Source: Leishmania infantum JPCM5 (taxonomy: Eukaryota > Euglenozoa > Kinetoplastea > Trypanosomatida > Trypanosomatidae). From it: 64,000 bases of DNA. The stretch spans positions 413,785-477,784 of the forward strand of contig NC_009406.2 of the NCBI RefSeq assembly GCF_000002875.2, in the 5' to 3' direction. Below are positions 20,035 through 29,452 of the stretch, piece after piece. The notes beneath the pieces are model-generated. The model was not told where the DNA came from, did no database searches, and worked only from the letters and a program-made list of their open reading frames with translations. How positions within the stretch are numbered: the first letter of the stretch is position 1; every line of letters starts with the position of its first letter. The position numbers and the translations under genes were made by a program.

Positions 20035-20544
20035 CGGGAGGAGAGGAGAAGAGGGGAACGCCACGCCTCTGCTTGCACATTGGCATCTCTTCCCCCCCCA
20101 TGTACTCTCCAACTGCAGTGTATATGCGTATGTGTATCTCGTCGGGCATACAATCGTATTTCTGTGCCACTTTCAGCCAGACAGAGAGAGAGCATGTGTG
20201 TGGGGGGGCGGGGGGGGGAGGGGCGACGAGAGTGCGCTCTGTCTTGCTGTGCGGGGACCCTCCCCCCTAGTTTGCCTCCACAGATGTTCGCGCGCTGGGC
20301 TGATGCAACCCCCTGCACGCTGACGTGCGTTTCCTCCTCCCTCGTAGAGCTTGGTGTGCTTGAAGCCCCACCCCCTAGTCCTCCCCGCCCCCGCCCCTCC
20401 CGAGACAACGGTTTTTCACCCCTCCCTCCCAGCCCTCGGCCCGGACACCCCATCATCCCGCCAACGCATTCTCAGCATCAGCAAGGAAGCGCGTTCGCGG
20501 CGCCATTATTCCAGGAGAGCGCTCAAGGAAGCGAGAGTGAAAGT
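20035..20544. other. Gene-free intergenic region between the hydrolase paralogues
   Basis: About 510 nt with G-rich (about 20199-20223) and C/CT-rich runs. The downstream gene's frame is open through much of it, but the translation is low complexity. A splice acceptor is placed at 20431-20432. No separate gene is seen. Confidence 0.7.
20411..20432 (+). promoter_or_regulatory. Spliced-leader acceptor for second hydrolase
   Basis: A pyrimidine-rich tract (about 20411-20430) ends in AG at 20431-20432. The first ATG downstream is 20545, in frame with the hydrolase. Inferred from pattern only. Confidence 0.45.
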
Positions 20545-21912
20545 ATGCCTGACACAGCATCTCGCTCATTCCAGTGCTCAGCCCCATCTTCCCCCTCCAC
20601 ACACGCACGCGCGCACACGCATGGTGAAACGATGACGGTGCTGAGGCGAATGCGACTTACCTTCGTTGGAACCGGCGTGTCGAGTGCGATTCCGGTTATC
20701 GGTCATCTGACGACAGACTGCGCGTGCCGCGATGCCATCGCCAACCCAAGTGGCCCGAACCGCCGCAATAACGTATCGCTGCTCATCTCCCTGCCTTTCG
20801 CAGAGGGCGAGTCGGGTGTGGAGTGGCATCACGTGCTGATTGATTGTGGCAAAACATTCCGTAGTGCCTACATGCGCGTGCTGGCGCCGATGCGGGTGCA
20901 GTACGTGGATGCACTCCTCATCACGCACGGACACGCAGACGCCATGCACTGCGTGGAAGAGTTGTGTGGCATGCAGGCCGAAGCAGCCGCGCGCTATGCG
21001 CAGTCGTCGTCGCCGTCGAGTGCAGCCAGAACTCTCGCCCCTACCGTCGTTCCCCGCACTCTTCGGCGAGTCCCGACATTCCTCACTGCGCCGACCCTCG
21101 ACCAGATAGCAATGGTCTCACCGGAGCTTGTCACGCAGAGCTTCCACATCGGTGCGGCCCCGACAACGGAGATGGCGTATCATAGCGCACTAGCCGCAAC
21201 GGCCGACACGACCGCCGGGTCGTCCTCCTCCGCTGAGGCGCTGTCGACGGTGATGGATATCTTCTACATGGATGACAAGAAGCCACAGCGCATGCATGTA
21301 CCCTTCGGGCCTCTGAGCCCTGCAGCATCAGCCGCACGAGGCGTCAATGCCACCGACGCCGCGAGTGACCTGCCCTTCTACTCCTTCCCAGTGGAGCACG
21401 GAAAGGGCTACGTCTCCATGGCGTGGGTGTTCGGCCGTGGCACCGCCTTCAAGAGCCGGCAAACACAGCAGCAGGGGCAGCAGCAGGAGGAGGGGAGCTG
21501 CGTCGTGTACATCTCAGACGTGAGCCACATTCCGGCGACCTCGATGGCGTTCCTGCAAGACCTCGTGAAGATCGATGTCCTCGTACTGGACCTGCTCGCC
21601 GAGCACGGGGCGCCGTCGGCGTCGCACTACTGCGCAGACGAAGCTATCCCTCTCGTCGTGGCACTCGCGCCACGGCGCACGTACTTCGTTGGCATGTTCT
21701 GCAGCCTCGAGCATCACCGCGCAAACGAGGCACTGACGCGAGAGCTGGCCGAGCTAAAGATGCGATATCGAGACGAACTCGAGGTCGTCGTGCCGGGGTC
21801 GTCGGTTCCCGCCGTCATGGGCGCTGACAGGGAGAAGAAGCTCGCATTTGTGAACCGGGTTTGTTCCATGGAACTGGCGTATGATGGCCAAGAGCTCGAC
21901 ATGGATGCGTGA
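20545..21912 (+). CDS. Metallo-beta-lactamase-fold hydrolase, copy 2
   Basis: 455 aa from ATG 20545, or 426 aa from ATG 20632, where family similarity begins (MRLTFVGTGVSSAIPVIGH); residues before that are translated CA-rich DNA and may be untranslated. Same fold and order of motifs as copy 1: GPNRRNN, HVLIDCGKTFR, the metal-binding ITHGHADAM, FPVEHG and VYISDVSHIP. Differences from copy 1 are many outside the identical block at 21351-21581. The C-terminal His-containing motif reads MFCSLEHH here, against MHCALEHF in copy 1, so one candidate metal-site His is absent. The middle (about residues 150-240) is a diverged, Ser/Ala-rich insert. It arose by tandem duplication; substrate unknown. Confidence 0.82.
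   Translation: MPDTASRSFQCSAPSSPSTHARAHTHGETMTVLRRMRLTFVGTGVSSAIPVIGHLTTDCACRDAIANPSGPNRRNNVSLLISLPFAEGESGVEWHHVLIDCGKTFRSAYMRVLAPMRVQYVDALLITHGHADAMHCVEELCGMQAEAAARYAQSSSPSSAARTLAPTVVPRTLRRVPTFLTAPTLDQIAMVSPELVTQSFHIGAAPTTEMAYHSALAATADTTAGSSSSAEALSTVMDIFYMDDKKPQRMHVPFGPLSPAASAARGVNATDAASDLPFYSFPVEHGKGYVSMAWVFGRGTAFKSRQTQQQGQQQEEGSCVVYISDVSHIPATSMAFLQDLVKIDVLVLDLLAEHGAPSASHYCADEAIPLVVALAPRRTYFVGMFCSLEHHRANEALTRELAELKMRYRDELEVVVPGSSVPAVMGADREKKLAFVNRVCSMELAYDGQELDMDA
21351..21581 (+). repeat. 231-bp block identical to 19545-19775
   Basis: Second copy of the perfectly identical internal block shared by the two hydrolase paralogues. Confidence 0.95.
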
Positions 21913-22689
21913 GTGAGAAGCCTTACCGACGGCGTTGGCGGTGGCTGCTGTGCCCTCCATCTCCCTCCTCCCTCGCCCCGCGTTGGTACCTGCCTCGCAT
22001 TCTTACCGCAGCCGTTGTTTCACCGACGCGGGCCCACGGCAAGCCTGCGTGTGGGGAGGGGAGGAGGACTGTATGGGTGCCGATGTCGTCACGGCAACGG
22101 AAGCGGATGCTGCTTAGCGATGCACAGCACGCATACATAGCGAGGGCACACGGAAGGGACACAAAAAAAAAACACACATAGTGCCGTGCGTTTGTTTGTT
22201 TGCTTTTGGCTCGTGACATCGCACCACTGAAACACTCGCGCGTCTGGAGGTGCGAGGGAAACGGGTGCCGGCTTCGTCATGCAACGTGATCACGACGACG
22301 CTGGATATTGGTATCGAGGTCAAGATAGAATTCGACGTCCACACCCCTTCGTCTGCCATGTACTATACATGCATATGCACATATGTATGTGGGAGGAAAG
22401 AGGAGGGAGGGAGGGAGGGAGGGGGGCTCACCTGCCAGCCCCTTTCATGAATGCACTGCACACTCGCGCATCTTCGTGTTCATCGCTCGCTCTCTGCCGA
22501 TTTGCCCTGACCCCCACCACGCTTCTCCTTCACCATCACTACCGTGCACCAGAGCCGCGTGCCGTGCCTCTCTATTTTTCCTTTCTCTTCCTCATCTCCG
22601 CCTCGCCGGATCCCTTCTGCTACCGGCTTCTTTAGCACACACGCACACACACACACACAGGCACGTGCCCCTGTACGTCCGCAGGTGCG
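21913..22689. other. Gene-free intergenic region, about 780 nt
   Basis: 3' flank of hydrolase copy 2 and 5' flank of the AP-1 mu gene. It has an A run near 22163-22172, a GGGA-type repeat near 22405-22425 and a strong pyrimidine tract ending at 22635. No gene is seen. Confidence 0.7.
22564..22635 (+). promoter_or_regulatory. Spliced-leader acceptor for AP-1 mu
   Basis: A long pyrimidine-rich tract (from about 22564) ends with TTTAG; AG is at 22634-22635. The first ATG downstream is 22690, giving a 5' UTR of about 54 nt containing a CA run. Confidence 0.65.
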
Positions 22690-23991
22690 ATGGCGTCGGT
22701 GCTGTACATCTTAGACTCGAAAGGGAGTCCCCTCATCTACCGCAGCTACCGCGGCGATGTCTCGCAAGACGTCCCGAGCATCTTTCAGCAGCGCGTCATC
22801 GACGAAGAAGAGTGCCGCATCACCCCCGTCTTCGAGGAGCAGGGCCACACCTACACCTTCGTGCGTGAGAACGACGTATATTTGCTCATGGTGAGCAATA
22901 TCAACGCATGCTCTCTGCAGCAGGTCGCCTTTCTGCACCGGTGCGTGTCCGTCTTCAAGGCCTATTTCAAGACAGTGACGCAGGAAACGGTGCGGGACAA
23001 CTTCGTCATCATTTACGAGCTGCTCGATGAGATGTGCGACTTCGGCTTCCCGCAGTTTACGGAGGAGAAAGCGCTGCGGGAGTACATACTGCAAAGCACT
23101 TTTCTCACCAGGATCATGGGCAACAAGACGACGCTCGCGCAGAGCGAGCTGCCGGCGGCCGTGACGGGGGCCGCCGGGTCGACGCCGTGGCGCCTGCCGC
23201 GCAACTACAAGTACTCGAACAACCAAGTATTTCTGGACGTGATCGAGCAGGTCGACATGCTCGCGAACCAAGCCGGCGAGACGCTCTCCAGCGAGATTGT
23301 TGGCACTGTCAAGATGCAGAGCCGTCTTTCTGGGATGCCCACCTGTACCGTCGGCGTCAACGACAAGATTCTCTTCGACCGAACCGGCCGCAGCGGCAAC
23401 ACGGTAGAGATGGAGGACATCACCTTCCACCAGTGCGTGAAGCTGAACCAGTTCGAAAGCGAGCGCGTCATTTCCTTTGTGCCGCCGGACGGCGAGTTCA
23501 CGCTGCTCTCCTACAGGCTCAATGAGCGCATTCAGCAGCCGGTGAAGGTGAGCTGCATCTTCACGCGCCATGGCACCACACGAGTGAAGGTGCAGTGCAC
23601 GCTGCAGACCAAGTACCGCACGAACCTCACGGCAAACGAGATGGAGGTGTACATCCCGATTCCGTCCGACGCCGATCGCCCTCAGTCGAACAGTCAGACA
23701 GGTCACCTGCAGTACGCGCCGCAGGTGAATGCGCTTGTCTGGAACCTCGGCAAGATTGCCGGCAACCGGCACTGCTCGTGCAGCGCGGAGTTCCACCTGC
23801 CCAGCATCCGCAGTAGCGACATGAGAGACCTGTCGAAGATGCCGGTGAAGGTGCGGTTCGTCATCCCCTACTTCGCCGCCTCCGGCTTCCAGGTGCGCTA
23901 CGTGAAGGTGTCGGAGAAGTCGAACTACGTGGCAACGCCCTGGGTGCGGTACGTCACGCAGAGCGGCGTATACGAGATTCGAACAGACTGA
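22690..23991 (+). CDS. AP-1 clathrin adaptor complex mu subunit
   Basis: 433 aa, the normal length of an AP mu1 chain. The N-terminal longin-type domain (about residues 1-140) contains VLYILDSKG, YRGDV and DNFVIIYELLDEMCDFGFPQ, diagnostic of mu1. The C-terminal mu homology domain (about 170-433) carries VFLDVIEQVDML, the FVPPDGEFTLLSYR motif and the end ATPWVRYVTQSGVYEIRT, close to the animal mu1 terminus. AP-1 sorts cargo between the trans-Golgi/endosome system in clathrin vesicles, and mu binds tyrosine-based YxxPhi signals. AP-1 is preferred over AP-2, AP-3 or AP-4 because of the LLDEMCDFGFPQ and C-terminal motifs. It starts at the first ATG after the splice acceptor. Confidence 0.95.
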   Translation: MASVLYILDSKGSPLIYRSYRGDVSQDVPSIFQQRVIDEEECRITPVFEEQGHTYTFVRENDVYLLMVSNINACSLQQVAFLHRCVSVFKAYFKTVTQETVRDNFVIIYELLDEMCDFGFPQFTEEKALREYILQSTFLTRIMGNKTTLAQSELPAAVTGAAGSTPWRLPRNYKYSNNQVFLDVIEQVDMLANQAGETLSSEIVGTVKMQSRLSGMPTCTVGVNDKILFDRTGRSGNTVEMEDITFHQCVKLNQFESERVISFVPPDGEFTLLSYRLNERIQQPVKVSCIFTRHGTTRVKVQCTLQTKYRTNLTANEMEVYIPIPSDADRPQSNSQTGHLQYAPQVNALVWNLGKIAGNRHCSCSAEFHLPSIRSSDMRDLSKMPVKVRFVIPYFAASGFQVRYVKVSEKSNYVATPWVRYVTQSGVYEIRTD

Positions 23992-25122
23992 TGAGGGAAA
24001 GATGGGCAGGTGCCTTTGGGGGTGGGAGGAACAGAGGGGAGCGTCGTCGGAGGAACACAGCGACAGAAGACAGCGAAGAGGTGCGCTAAGGAGATGCAGC
24101 CCTTGTATACGCGAGAGGGCTGGAAACCGGCAGACAGAGGAACAACACGTACAGCAGCCGCCCCCTCCCCCAGCCGAGTACGCACTGCAGCTGCAGGGTC
24201 TGCATTCGTCGAGTCCACTGTGGCCAACCTTGCGCGCCGAGTGTCGCTCGCCCTTCAACCCCTCCTCCCACCCCCAAGCACACCCGCAGTGCCGCGTTGC
24301 CTTTCTCAGGTAATCTCCTTTGGTTTGGAGTAAAGGCGGCCGTCGCTTCCTTGGCGGCGGCTTGCCATGCTGAGCGCTCTGCACTGGTGCTTCCTTCACT
24401 TTCCCCTTCTCTTCTCTCGTTGCTTTTACATGGACGTATCGTTGCCGCTTGTCTATGTCTGCCTGTGCGTGCTGTCCCTCCCTATCCTTCGGAGAGTTCA
24501 CGTATCGGTGAGGGTACATGTGTGTGTATGTGCATGTGCCCGTCTGTGCGTGGCGGTGTTGCCTAACCTCCTCCGTGTTTCCCCCGCACTCCCCCTCTTC
24601 CTCCTTTGAGATGTGTGTGTGTGTGTGTGTGTGTTTGCTTCACGTGCACTGTGTGCATGGCTAGTTGACACCGCGCCGTCCACGTCCACGGTGGCGACGT
24701 TTCATGCACACAGCGCCCGTCGAGACCACCGCGCCCCGCTGAAGGAGATACACATAACACACGTGCGGTTGCGGATGTGATGTGGTCGGGGGAGCAAAGG
24801 AAAGAGACGAGAAGGCAATGGGGTCTCAGGGACACATAGCAACGAGGGTAGGGGGTGTGGTGCTGCGATGGCTTTCCATAGCATCGCCAGCGCCATTGTC
24901 CCTTTTCCTCCGCCCATGCCACGGCTCTCTCCCTCTCTCTAGTCCGCCCCACACGCCGCTCACTGCGCACACGCAGACACGCACCGGTGCATCTCTGCCT
25001 CTTCCCTTTCCCTCGTCCTCTCGTTGTCGAGGGTCATCTGTCGTTCCGCTCTCCACACCTTCGCTGGCCTCACCCCCTCCCTTTTTCTGGCACGGGCGTG
25101 CGCCCGACTCTACTTCTCTCTC
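23992..25122. other. Gene-free intergenic region before the minisatellite
   Basis: About 1.1 kb of 3' flank with CT-rich and TG-rich runs. No coding-like frame is seen; short frames are low complexity. Confidence 0.7.
24612..24634. repeat. (TG)n microsatellite
   Basis: Uninterrupted TG dinucleotide run of 23 nt. Confidence 0.9.
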
Positions 25123-26045
25123 TATATATATGCATGTATATATATGTATACGTATGTATATGCATGTATATATATATATATACGTATGTATATGCATGTA
25201 TATGTATATATGTATACGTATGTATATGCATGTATATGTATATATGTATACGTATGTATATGCATGTATATATATATGTATACGTATGTATATGCATGTA
25301 TATGTATATATGTATACGTATGTATATGCATGTATATATATATATGTATACGTATGTATATGCATGTATATGTATATATGTATACGTATGTATATGCATG
25401 TATATATATATATATGTATACGTATGTATATGCATGTATATGTATATATGTATACGTATGTATATGCATGTATATATATATATATGTATACGTATGTATA
25501 TGCATGTATATGTATATATGTATACGTATGTATATGCATGTATATGTATATATGTATACGTATGTATATGCATGTATATATATATATGTATACGTATGTA
25601 TATGCATGTATATGTATATATATATGTATGTATATGCATGTATATGTATATATGTATATGCATGTATATATATATATATGTATACGTATGTATATGCATG
25701 TATATGTATATATATATGTATGTATATGCATGTATATGTATATATGTATATGCATGTATATATATATATATATGTATACGTATGTATATGCATGTATATG
25801 TATATATGTATACGTATGTATATGCATGTATATGTATATATGTATACGTATGTATATGCATGTATATATATATATATGTATACGTATGTATATGCATGTA
25901 TATATATATATATATGTATACGTATGTATATGCATGTATATATATATATATATGTATACGTATGTATATGCATGTATATATATATATACGTATGTATATG
26001 CATGTATATATGTATATATGTATACGTATGTATATGCATGTGTGC
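25123..26045. repeat. 923-nt alternating pyrimidine-purine AT-rich minisatellite
   Basis: The whole tract is built only of the steps TA, TG, CA and CG in one register, so pyrimidine and purine alternate without a break. It is organised as about 28 variable units averaging about 33 bp, each with a TATGCATG core, most also with a GTATACGTATG core, and a variable TA spacer. Many cores are self-complementary (GTATAC, TACGTA, ATGCAT). No stop codon occurs in any of the six frames, which produces long Tyr/Ile/Met/Val/Cys/His open frames on both strands; these are not genes. It lies between the AP-1 mu gene and the first pseudokinase, in DNA otherwise rich in GC. Confidence 0.95.
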
Positions 26046-26290
26046 TTGCCTGTCGCTCTCCGACGTGCGAAGATGGTGAGCGCTTTGCGGTGCCGCACAC
26101 ACAGCGATACATTCTCGTTCTTCATCCACCACTCTCAGAGTGTGCAGCGACGTCGGCGTCACAGGTATACAGGCTGGCTTTCACATACGAAGCGCCGCCC
26201 ACACACTGCGCTCTCCGCCCGCCGCCGCCGTAGCAGCAACAGCAACAACATCAGAGGGAACTGGTACCACGGTGATAACCGAACGAGGTA
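26046..26290 (+). promoter_or_regulatory. 5' flank and spliced-leader acceptor of pseudokinase 1
   Basis: A pyrimidine-rich tract at about 26111-26136 ends in AG at 26137-26138. The first ATG downstream is 26291. The remainder is the presumed 5' UTR of about 150 nt. Confidence 0.5.
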
Positions 26291-29200
26291 ATGATGACCA
26301 GCATGGCTGTCTCGGCCCCGGTCATGCCACCGGCGACTGCAAGAGAGCACAGGCCTGTACGGGCAGCAAGAGCGACCGCATCAACGACGTCGTCGGCCGG
26401 ACGCAGCGCGCGCTCCGCACGCTCTGTCCACTTCGCACTCGAGCCTGTCGCGCGTGATGTGCAGAAGCATATGGAGCGGCAGCTGTGGCACTGGCTGGAA
26501 AAGACACACAGCATGCTGCGTCCACTCGAGGCGAGTGCGCGTGGTCAGGTGCAGGTAATGGAGCGCGCTACCGTGGCGGCAACGGCCGCCACCGCTGCCC
26601 CAGCAGTGGTGGTCAAGGCGGTTGCGGTGACGCTGCCGCCATACCGCGAGCATGCGCATGATGCATCGGAGGACGAGGACATATCCTGGTCTCGTGCGCA
26701 GCTGGTACCGAGCGTGTCGCTTGCCCTGTGGGAACAGCGCCGTCGTCAACTGCGGCACGTGGCCGGTGTAGTGGATGTGTACACACTGGCCAGCATGTTG
26801 CGCGACACCCGAGAAGGCAGTCCCAGGAAGAGGCACGGCAGCAGCGGCGGGGCCGTCCGCTTCTGCACGAGCTTCCTCGGCTCCAGCTGCGATACAACGG
26901 CCTCCGGTCGAGTACCGATGCCGGTGCTGGACGCAGATGAGCTCAGAGAGCAAGGGTGGGCCCTGGATGTGGTCGTGAAGCAGCCCACGCAGCAGCAGCA
27001 TCACCAGAGCGGCAGCCGCGGTCGGAGCTCCAGTGGCGCGTCGCCGCTGCCCCACCCCACCGTATTCCTGTTCGCACGTGACTATATTGACCACGCAGAG
27101 GTGCTGTGGAACCTTGTGCAGGAGCGCTGGGGGCGGGAGCGGCTACCTGTGACGGTGATGCCGACGTGGGTGAACACGGCGGCGGTGTTCGGCAGCGACG
27201 ACCCGCAAGTGGAGGCCACAGCAGCGTCTGCCCTGACAGATGACGCTCTCGAGAAGCTGCGGCGCCACATCGGTCGATGGCTGAAGGGTGCGTCGGCAGC
27301 CGACAAAACAAAGAAACGTGTGGCAGGCCAGGCAGCGGCGCTTGCAATCGACACGTACGGCGCCGCTGTCGCCGCAGCCGTCGCCAGTGATGAACAGGCG
27401 CTGACGGCGCACGATGCGGCCGACATTACATGGGGAGTCTGCACCGCACTGGCGCGACTTCATCGCGCCGGACTGGCGCACGGCAACCTCAAGCCGAACA
27501 ACGTCTTGATTGCTCAGCCGGTAGACGGCCGTAGTGCTGCGCAGGCGGAGCAGGCCCCACGTGAGGTGCACGTCACCGACCACCTCCTTCCACTGCTCCC
27601 TGACCAACTGGTGGAGCCGGGCGAGCTCCTGAAACTCCCGTGGGCTGCCGCTGTCGCCGTTGGCGGCGCACCTGCCGAGCGGAGGAAGTCGATGCCCGTC
27701 ACGATGAGCGGCTACGTGTGCTTGAAGCAGCACGAGGAGGCGGCCTCGATGTCGTACCTGTGCGGTGGCGGGCTGTCTGACGCGGTCGCCGCCCCGGCAT
27801 TCTCGTTGAGCGGGTTCATCCTGAGCAAGGCCGTCAGCGGCAACGATGACGCTGCCGTGCTGGAGGGTGGGGTAGACTGCCTCTCGAACACGGCCTATGA
27901 GGCCGTGCTGCTGCAGCACCTCACCGCCCCCGAGAGGGTGTTGTTGGTGGCGGTGGACAGCAGTACAGTTAACGCTGGTGTACGGAAAGACGCAGCAGAA
28001 GTCGGAACAGCCCTCAGCACCGGCGGGCCGCACTTCAGGGTGTGGGTGGATACGCAGCACGCCACACCAGCCAGCGACATCTACGCACTCGGGGTGCTCC
28101 TCTACATTATGCTGATCGGTCGCCTCCCACCGCTGCCGCGCTACCGCCGTGCATCTCGAGGCACATTCAGTGCAGCAGCCGTCGGCGCTCGGCCTCAGCG
28201 GATGTACGAGGCGGTGGTCAACGACGTTGTGTGCGCTCTGTATGAGAACGCGGCGAGGCACAGCTTCAAGTGCGATCCGTCGCCGATGATGGACGAGCTC
28301 AAGGCCTTCTTGCAATCCGCAGCCGCACGCGAGCATCTGCCTCTTGTCCTGGCGCTCGCACGTGCCGGCGTGCGGCCAACGACGATGGACATCCTTGTCG
28401 GCATGCTGCACGTCAACCCCGCCAAGCGACTCAGCCTTGCGCAGCTCCAACATCATGCCTTCTTCCGCACGTACGGGCGGCGGCGACACACCCTTCGCGC
28501 CGAGTTTGCGGAAGCGGCGCGGCGGGTGCAGCACGCAGCGCCGGTGATGAGGAAAGACCCCTTGGGTCACAGCGTTGCCGCGGCTGTTGGACGACGCATG
28601 ATGCCGCAGAACATGGGGGCCTCCGCCAAGGCGGCCGCTGAGCATCCTCGCTCGCCGCCCACACCATCTGCGGGCCACCTAGCTACGGTGGCGCCGCGTG
28701 TACCTTCCATGGCTAGCATGCCAAGCCGCATCAACGAACGCGGCACACCAGATCCAGTGCTCTCACCCGCGTCTCCCAACGCCGCTGCCGCCTCGCGAAG
28801 TGCCTCCATGGCCTCCGTGGGCTCTGCTGGTGAAGAGGCGCCGCGATCCACTCCACGATCCCCCCCTCCTCAGCTCCTCCGCGCGCCGCACGCCGTGTAC
28901 CTTCCCTACAAGAGACGCGAGACCACCATATCGCCCCCATCACCCTCTCCAACACTGCCAGCGCAGGAGGGGGAGCGACGCCAGCGGAAGGAGCCCTCGT
29001 GTTCGCTGCTCCAAAGCCGCGCGCTGCAGCTCTCCGCCCCCTCTTGCATGGGGCAAACCCATTATGATCTCCCACGCCGCAGAGCCTCCATCCAGGACGA
29101 CATGGACAGGCCGCTAGATCGGAGCTGCAGATCACTGATAACCGCGGTGTCGAACAGATCTGTGGGGGCCGCGCTGATTCCGCACGCTGTCCGGCGCCTC

Positions 29201-29452
29201 TCTCCCTTGGGCCATGAGGCGTCGGTGCTATCGCAAACGTCTCTCGACGCTACGCCCGCCGCGCGACTCGGCAAAGCCGGACCAGCCCTGCACGCACCAC
29301 GTCGGCCTGTCATGCGACGTCAGTCCGCGTGGATGATGCCGCATCGTTACTCTGTGTACGTGGTGTCGCTGGCCCTGCTGTTTGTCGTCCGGCTTAGGCG
29401 CCGCCGGGAGCGCACATGGCTGCTGGGCCGTATGCGGCGCTGTCAACGATGA
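26291..29452 (+). CDS. Pseudokinase-like protein with C-terminal membrane segment
   Basis: 1,053 aa. A kinase-fold C-lobe is recognisable: HGNLKPNN at residues 397-404 in the position of HRDLKPxN, VTDHL where the DFG strand is expected, SDIYALGVLLYIMLIGRLP (helix F, about residue 594) and VNPAKRLSLAQLQHHAFF (end of the domain, about 710). The catalytic Asp of HRD is Asn, and DFG reads DHL, so phosphotransfer is unlikely. No convincing glycine loop or VAIK lysine is visible in the long Ala-rich N-terminus. After the domain comes a Ser/Pro-rich disordered region. At about residues 1019-1036 a hydrophobic segment (YVVSLALLFVV) is followed by an Arg-rich tail, suggesting a C-terminal membrane anchor. 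A scaffold or regulatory role is inferred. ATG 26294 is an alternative start. Confidence 0.8.
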   Translation: MMTSMAVSAPVMPPATAREHRPVRAARATASTTSSAGRSARSARSVHFALEPVARDVQKHMERQLWHWLEKTHSMLRPLEASARGQVQVMERATVAATAATAAPAVVVKAVAVTLPPYREHAHDASEDEDISWSRAQLVPSVSLALWEQRRRQLRHVAGVVDVYTLASMLRDTREGSPRKRHGSSGGAVRFCTSFLGSSCDTTASGRVPMPVLDADELREQGWALDVVVKQPTQQQHHQSGSRGRSSSGASPLPHPTVFLFARDYIDHAEVLWNLVQERWGRERLPVTVMPTWVNTAAVFGSDDPQVEATAASALTDDALEKLRRHIGRWLKGASAADKTKKRVAGQAAALAIDTYGAAVAAAVASDEQALTAHDAADITWGVCTALARLHRAGLAHGNLKPNNVLIAQPVDGRSAAQAEQAPREVHVTDHLLPLLPDQLVEPGELLKLPWAAAVAVGGAPAERRKSMPVTMSGYVCLKQHEEAASMSYLCGGGLSDAVAAPAFSLSGFILSKAVSGNDDAAVLEGGVDCLSNTAYEAVLLQHLTAPERVLLVAVDSSTVNAGVRKDAAEVGTALSTGGPHFRVWVDTQHATPASDIYALGVLLYIMLIGRLPPLPRYRRASRGTFSAAAVGARPQRMYEAVVNDVVCALYENAARHSFKCDPSPMMDELKAFLQSAAAREHLPLVLALARAGVRPTTMDILVGMLHVNPAKRLSLAQLQHHAFFRTYGRRRHTLRAEFAEAARRVQHAAPVMRKDPLGHSVAAAVGRRMMPQNMGASAKAAAEHPRSPPTPSAGHLATVAPRVPSMASMPSRINERGTPDPVLSPASPNAAAASRSASMASVGSAGEEAPRSTPRSPPPQLLRAPHAVYLPYKRRETTISPPSPSPTLPAQEGERRQRKEPSCSLLQSRALQLSAPSCMGQTHYDLPRRRASIQDDMDRPLDRSCRSLITAVSNRSVGAALIPHAVRRLSPLGHEASVLSQTSLDATPAARLGKAGPALHAPRRPVMRRQSAWMMPHRYSVYVVSLALLFVVRLRRRRERTWLLGRMRRCQR

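Noticed and set aside
22711..24519. 602-codon minus-strand frame over AP-1 mu
   Set aside because: Antisense shadow of the AP-1 mu gene, Arg/His/Leu-rich, on the opposite strand to the array.
24782..26291. Several open frames of 346-483 codons on both strands across the AT repeat
   Set aside because: They are translations of the minisatellite in all six frames (Tyr/Ile/Met/Val/Cys/His periodic), which simply lacks stop codons. No sign of a protein.
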